A stretch of 64,000 bases of DNA, taken from the NCBI RefSeq assembly GCF_014645195.1, contig NZ_BMLK01000008.1, positions 62,001 to 126,000 of the forward strand. Reading direction: 5' to 3'. The notes beneath the pieces were generated by a model that had not been told where the DNA came from, did not search any database, and was given only the letters and a program-made list of their open reading frames with translations. The position numbers and the translations under genes are program-made. Numbering within the stretch: position 1 is the first letter of the stretch; every line of letters begins with the position of its first letter. This document shows positions 59,944-64,000 of this stretch, piece by piece. This stretch comes from Novosphingobium indicum. GTDB lineage: Bacteria; Pseudomonadota; Alphaproteobacteria; Sphingomonadales; Sphingomonadaceae.

Positions 59944-62543
59944 CCGACTATCGCGCCTTCCTTGAAGCGAAGGCTCCGCTCGCACTCCCGGCCGGGCTAC
60001 CTTGTACGCTCGACGACATACCGACACACCTTCGCACCGGCGACGAAATCAAGCCGCATCAGCGCGCGATCGTGCGCTGGGCCGTTGAGGGCGGGCGTCG
60101 TGCCCTTTTCGAAGCCTTCGGGCTAGGCAAGTCGATCCAACAACTGCTGATCTGCGACATCATCCTCAGCATTGTCGAGAGGATGCGCATTACCAATGAT
60201 GATCCAGTGCGAGCGATCATGGGGTTGATCGTGGCCCCGCTTGGCGTGCGCCGGGAGTTCATCGCCGATGCCAATAAGCTAGGCATCCCCTTGCACTTCG
60301 TGAAGTCGGACGCCGAGATTGACGAGATCGGCGATGAGTGCGGGCTCTACCTGACGAACTACGAGAGCGTGCGCGATGGCAAGGTCGATGTCAGCCGGTT
60401 CACGGTCTGCAGCCTCGATGAGGCGAGCGTCCTGCGCAGCTACGGCAGCAAGACGTTTCAGGAGTTCCTGCCGCTTTTCGAGGCTGTCCCGTACCGCTTC
60501 GTCGCCACGGCCACGCCGAGCCCGAACCGCTACAAGGAACTGATCCACTATGCCGGGTTCCTCGGCATCATGGATACAGGGCAGGCCCTCACGCGCTTTT
60601 TCCAGCGCAACAGCGAGAAGGCAAACGACCTCAAGCTATACGAACATAAGCAAGATGAATTTTGGTTGTGGGTGAACAGCTGGGCGGTGTTTCTGCAGCG
60701 CCCCAGCGACCTCGGGTTCAGCGACGAGGGATACGACCTGCCTGAGATCACGGTCCGCTGGCACGAGGTGAAGACGGACATCTCCGGCGGCAAGGAAGTC
60801 GACAACTTCGGCCAGGCGGCGCTGTTCCGTGACAAGGCAGTCGGCGTGGTGGGCGCCAGCCGCGAGAAGCGCCGCACGCTCGACCAGCGCATCGGCAAGG
60901 TCGCCGAGATCATGGAGCAGGATCCGGACGCCCACTACCTACTCTGGCACGACCTCGAGGATGAGCGCCGCGCGCTTGAGAAGATCGCGGGCGTCGAGAG
61001 CGTCTATGGCGCGCAGGACCTCGACCGCCGCGAGGAGATCATCGGCCGATTTGCAGACGGTGAGCTCTCACGCCTCGCCGCCAAGCCGGTAATGCTCGGC
61101 AGCGGGACGAACCTGCAGCGCCATTGCCACCGGGCGATTTTCGCGGGCGTCGGCTTCAAGTTCAACGACTTCATTCAGGCGATCCACCGTCTGCACCGCT
61201 TCCTCCAGCCGTGCCCGGTCGAGATCGACATCATCTACGCCGAAACCGAGGATCAGGTGCGGCGCGAACTGCTGGCCAAGTGGCAGCGCGACGATGAGAT
61301 GAAGGCCCGCATGTCGGAAATCATCCGCAAGTACGGCCTCAACCACGCCGCTGCCGCCGACGCCATGAAAAGGAGCATCGGAGTGGAGCGTACCGAAATG
61401 ACCGGCGCCGGGTGGAAGCTTGCGCATAACGATTGCGTCGAGGAGGCTCGCACGCTGGCCGATGGATCTGTCGACCTGCTTGTCACGTCGATCCCTTTCA
61501 GCAATCACTACGAGTACACGCCGAGCTACAACGACTTCGGCCACACCGACGATGATGCGCATTTCTTCGCGCAGATGGACTTCCTGACGCCCGAACTCCT
61601 CCGCGCGCTGGCTCCCGGCCGTCTCGCCTGCATCCACGTCAAGGATCGAATCATGTTCGGCAACGTGACCGGGCATGGCGTACCCACGGTGAACCCGTTC
61701 CATGCCAAGTGCATCGATCACTATCTGCGCCACGGCTTCCAATACATGGGCATGATCCACGTCAACACCGACGTCGTTCGCGAGAACAACCAGACCTATC
61801 GTCTCTCCTACAGCGAAATGCTCAAGGACGGCACGAAGATGGGCGTGGGCTCGCCCGAGTATGTGCTGCTGATGCGCAAGCCGCAGAGCGACCGGAGCCG
61901 CGGCTATGCGGACCGACCGGTGCGCAAGGAGCCTGATGCCTATAGCCTCGCGAAATGGCAGATCGACGCGCATGCCTTCTGGCGTTCCAGTGGCGAGCGC
62001 CTCGCCATGCCAGCTGAACTCGGCGCAGCGGCTGAGCACTTCGGAGAGATGGGCGTCGGGCCGCTGGTCAAAGCCTTCACCGAGGGTACGCGGGCCATGA
62101 TCTACAATTTCGACAAGCACGTCGCGATCGGCGAGCACATCGAGGCGCGGGACGTGAACGACACGCGCGGCCATCTTCCGCGCACCTTCATGAGCCTCGC
62201 TCCCGGTGCGCACGATCCCGACACCTGGGACGACATCGTCCGCATGCGCACGCTCAACGCCGAACAGGTCGCCAAGGGCCGCGAGAAGCACGTCTGCCCG
62301 CTGCAGTTCGATATCGTCGACCGCCTGATCGACCGGTTCAGCATGGAAGGCGAGCTCGTCTACGATCCCTTCTGCGGCCTTGGAACCGTGCCGATGCGCG
62401 CGATCCTCAAGAAGCGGCGCGGGCAGGGTAGCGAGCTCAACCCCGACTACTTCGCCCACAGCGTGCGCTACCTGCAGGAAGCGGAGCGGCAGGCGGCTAT
62501 CCCGACGCTGTTCGGGCTCCTCGGTCTGGAGGATGCGGCATGA
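59940..62543 (+). CDS. SF2-type helicase fused to a DNA methyltransferase
   Basis: An 867-residue protein. Residues 1-480 are an SF2/SNF2-like helicase: KPHQRAIVRWAV, Walker A-like AFGLGKSIQQ, motif II SLDEASV, motif III ATATPSPNRYKEL and motif VI QAIHRLHRFLQ. Residues 487-867 are an amino-methyltransferase: motif IV TSIPFSNHYEYTP and, late, motif I-type DPFCGLGTVPM, an order typical of the beta class (N4/N6). No nuclease motif was seen. It may move along DNA and methylate it, as in some phage modification or anti-restriction enzymes. Confidence 0.85.
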   Translation: MTDYRAFLEAKAPLALPAGLPCTLDDIPTHLRTGDEIKPHQRAIVRWAVEGGRRALFEAFGLGKSIQQLLICDIILSIVERMRITNDDPVRAIMGLIVAPLGVRREFIADANKLGIPLHFVKSDAEIDEIGDECGLYLTNYESVRDGKVDVSRFTVCSLDEASVLRSYGSKTFQEFLPLFEAVPYRFVATATPSPNRYKELIHYAGFLGIMDTGQALTRFFQRNSEKANDLKLYEHKQDEFWLWVNSWAVFLQRPSDLGFSDEGYDLPEITVRWHEVKTDISGGKEVDNFGQAALFRDKAVGVVGASREKRRTLDQRIGKVAEIMEQDPDAHYLLWHDLEDERRALEKIAGVESVYGAQDLDRREEIIGRFADGELSRLAAKPVMLGSGTNLQRHCHRAIFAGVGFKFNDFIQAIHRLHRFLQPCPVEIDIIYAETEDQVRRELLAKWQRDDEMKARMSEIIRKYGLNHAAAADAMKRSIGVERTEMTGAGWKLAHNDCVEEARTLADGSVDLLVTSIPFSNHYEYTPSYNDFGHTDDDAHFFAQMDFLTPELLRALAPGRLACIHVKDRIMFGNVTGHGVPTVNPFHAKCIDHYLRHGFQYMGMIHVNTDVVRENNQTYRLSYSEMLKDGTKMGVGSPEYVLLMRKPQSDRSRGYADRPVRKEPDAYSLAKWQIDAHAFWRSSGERLAMPAELGAAAEHFGEMGVGPLVKAFTEGTRAMIYNFDKHVAIGEHIEARDVNDTRGHLPRTFMSLAPGAHDPDTWDDIVRMRTLNAEQVAKGREKHVCPLQFDIVDRLIDRFSMEGELVYDPFCGLGTVPMRAILKKRRGQGSELNPDYFAHSVRYLQEAERQAAIPTLFGLLGLEDAA

Positions 62544-62971
62544 CCGGAAACCGTCAGCAGAATCGCCACGCAGTCGCCCTTGAGCGCAAGGCATGGAAGA
62601 CCGGCCATTGGGGCGCGTGGCGCTTCTCGAACCTGCCGTTCGGCCTGCCTGGTGGAAACGGTTGGTGCAAGGAGATCAGGTCGGCGCATGCCAACGACCT
62701 CTATGCGGTGCTCGTGCGCCCGGTGCGAACTGAATGGGGCCTCGTGCAGCACTGCGCGATCCGGACGGCCAGCAACCTTGAACCGCCATGGCGCGACAAG
62801 CAGCGCATCAAGAACGAACTGTTCGGCCCGGAGTACACCGCCGTCGAAGTAATGCCGCCGGACGCGGAGCTCATCGACCAGGCGGACATGTACCACATGT
62901 GGGTGCTACCGCCTGAGATGGTGCTGCCTTTCACGATCTTTGACCGGAGCAAGGAGGTGAGGGCAGCATGA
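62540..62971 (+). CDS. Hypothetical conserved phage protein (DUF7694-like)
   Basis: A 143-residue protein. NDLYAVLVRPVRTEWGLVQH CAIRT, then PPWRDKQRIKNELFGPEYTA and DMYHMWVLPPEM form a pattern common in unnamed phage proteins near DNA modification genes. The family name is from memory. It is coupled by 4-bp overlaps on both sides. Confidence 0.68.
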   Translation: MTGNRQQNRHAVALERKAWKTGHWGAWRFSNLPFGLPGGNGWCKEIRSAHANDLYAVLVRPVRTEWGLVQHCAIRTASNLEPPWRDKQRIKNELFGPEYTAVEVMPPDAELIDQADMYHMWVLPPEMVLPFTIFDRSKEVRAA

Positions 62972-63336
62972 CCGTCTACGTAGACGACGTCCGCCACCGC
63001 TTCGGCAACATGGTCATGTGCCACATGTGGGCCGATACGCTCGATGAGCTTCTCGCCATGGTTGATCTGATCGGCGTGCAGAGGAAGTGGATACAGGGGC
63101 ACCCGACGCTCTCTTTCGGCAAGCACCGCAATGCGAGCTGGGTCCACTTCGACATTGCGCTGAGCAAGAAAGCGCTGGCGATCCGCCACGGCGCGGTGCT
63201 GACCGATCGGTATGGCCCGGTCGAGCATGAGGCACGCCGCATGCTGGCATGGGACGGCGCCACGCCGGAGCAGCGCGAGCGGGCCCAGATGAAGCTCGAT
63301 ACTGTTGCGGCCATCAGGGAGCGTGACGCGGCATGA
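62968..63336 (+). CDS. DUF4031-family phage protein
   Basis: A 122-residue protein: MTVYVDDVRHRFGNMVMCHM WADTLDELL, then GHPTLSFGKHRNASWVHFDI. The VYVDD start and HFD/H motif fit DUF4031, a small family of unknown function common in phages. It is coupled to its neighbours. Confidence 0.78.
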   Translation: MTVYVDDVRHRFGNMVMCHMWADTLDELLAMVDLIGVQRKWIQGHPTLSFGKHRNASWVHFDIALSKKALAIRHGAVLTDRYGPVEHEARRMLAWDGATPEQRERAQMKLDTVAAIRERDAA

Positions 63337-63797
63337 CCGACAAAACCCCGCCCGTCGTCGAACAGGATTACCTCTATGGCTTGAAGGTCGTCGACATCGG
63401 CGATCTGCGCGTTGCGCGCGGCATGTCCCGCCGTCCGGTCAGCGCCTGCAAGCATCGGCCGCTGGTCTATGATCAGAAAGAGCGCCGGATCTGGTGCAAG
63501 GACTGCGAGACGGACGTAGAAGCGTTCGACGCCTTCATGCTGATCGTCGAGAACTTTGACCGCGCGGCCAAAGAGATTGAGCGGCGCCAGGCGGAGGTCA
63601 AAGAGGCCGTTTCGCACAACATCATCCGCATCGCCGCCAAGCGGATGGACGAACTGTTCCGCCGCAAGAAGATGGTCCCGTCCTGTCCGCATTGCGGTGA
63701 GGGCATCTTTCCCGAGGATGTGGCGAAGATGGGCAGCATCAACCGCGAGTGGGAAGAGGCAAGGCGAGCGAGAAAGGCGAAGGGGAATTCGGAATGA
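63333..63797 (+). CDS. Hypothetical protein with two cysteine pairs
   Basis: A 154-residue protein with Cys/His pairs at ACKHRPLVYD and IWCKDCETDV and a Cys-x2-Cys pair (PSCPHCGEGI) near the end, separated by a helical stretch. It may bind zinc. No family was recognised. Confidence 0.6.
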   Translation: MTDKTPPVVEQDYLYGLKVVDIGDLRVARGMSRRPVSACKHRPLVYDQKERRIWCKDCETDVEAFDAFMLIVENFDRAAKEIERRQAEVKEAVSHNIIRIAAKRMDELFRRKKMVPSCPHCGEGIFPEDVAKMGSINREWEEARRARKAKGNSE

Positions 63798-63976
63798 ACC
63801 TCCTCGACCAAGCCACCGACTGGCGCAACCACACCAACGAGGAGCGTGCAGAGCACTGCGTCGCATTCCTCCACACCATGGGCGTCTTTTTCGACGCTCC
63901 TGCGGATTACCAGCGCGCGCTCAACCGGATTCGGGCGAGGGGCGACATCCAGCGAGAGGAGAGGGCGAGGCAATGA
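63794..63976 (+). CDS. Small hypothetical early protein (60 aa)
   Basis: A 60-residue frame from the ATG at 63794, within the upstream stop: MNLLDQATDWRNHTNEERAE then a helix and a basic end. It is in a tightly packed operon, which supports it. Confidence 0.5.
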   Translation: MNLLDQATDWRNHTNEERAEHCVAFLHTMGVFFDAPADYQRALNRIRARGDIQREERARQ

Positions 63977-64000
63977 GCTCCGCAGCCCGCAAGCCCCGAT
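63973..64000 (+). CDS. Start of the next operon gene, cut by the window edge
   Basis: An ATG at 63973 overlaps the previous stop as ATGA, as between the other genes of this operon. Only nine codons are visible (MSSAARKPR), so nothing can be said about function. Confidence 0.45.

Noticed and set aside
61068-62594. A 508-codon minus-strand open frame opposite to the helicase-methyltransferase gene
   Set aside because: Antisense to a gene with full motifs in the direction of the operon.

Overview
The window looks like a sphingomonad chromosome (Alphaproteobacteria; Novosphingobium or Sphingobium would fit) interrupted by a large prophage. Supporting signs are high GC, a TonB-dependent receptor inside a catabolic cluster of sphingomonad style, and an alphaproteobacterial-type LexA box (GTTC-N7-GTTC). 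The genus is inferred from gene content only.

Bases 1 to about 15,260 are host DNA with a catabolic or uptake cluster: a peptidase fragment, an AraC-type regulator fused in one frame to an acetamidase/formamidase, a beta-lactamase-fold serine hydrolase, a TauD-type 2-oxoglutarate dioxygenase, a second stand-alone acetamidase, a DODA-type extradiol dioxygenase, a VOC/glyoxalase protein, a Rieske oxygenase alpha subunit, an MFS transporter, a TonB-dependent receptor, an aldo/keto reductase and an SBF-type transporter. The set suggests uptake and breakdown of an aromatic compound carrying an amide or a similar nitrogen group. The substrate cannot be read from sequence.

At about 15,265-15,311 the 3' part of a tRNA-Pro(TGG) gene (minus strand) is cut short. 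This is the expected left attachment scar of a prophage, and everything to the right is phage. No integrase is seen, so the right end, the integrase and the restored tRNA probably lie beyond 64,000. Left to right the prophage holds: a C5 DNA methyltransferase; a structured non-coding stretch; a nuclease and an SOS-linked SRAP gene with a LexA box; the myovirus tail and baseplate genes (19.8-30 kb, minus strand, with a contractile sheath and a probable -1 frameshift in the tail chaperone); head genes (30-35 kb); lysis genes (endolysin, holin-like, nested Rz/Rz1) and receptor-binding genes (35-40 kb) lying between the capsid genes and the portal/terminase genes (40-46 kb); a replication module (46-51 kb) with an 11-bp-phased iteron array beside an AT-rich patch; a CI/Cro-like switch at 51.2 kb; a rex-position accessory block with HEPN and HIRAN proteins (52-54 kb); and a rightward early operon (54.1-64 kb) with ERF, SSB, NinB, a Dda/RecD-like helicase, a Rieske-motif protein and a helicase-methyltransferase fusion.

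Four matching 16-bp operators, two at each divergent early promoter and both pairs 31 bp apart, tie the two early operons to the CI-like repressor. The most notable points are the AraC-amidase fusion, the portal protein with a complete C-terminal Nudix box, the phased origin-like array, the accessory block next to the repressor, the phage Rieske protein and the helicase-methyltransferase fusion.
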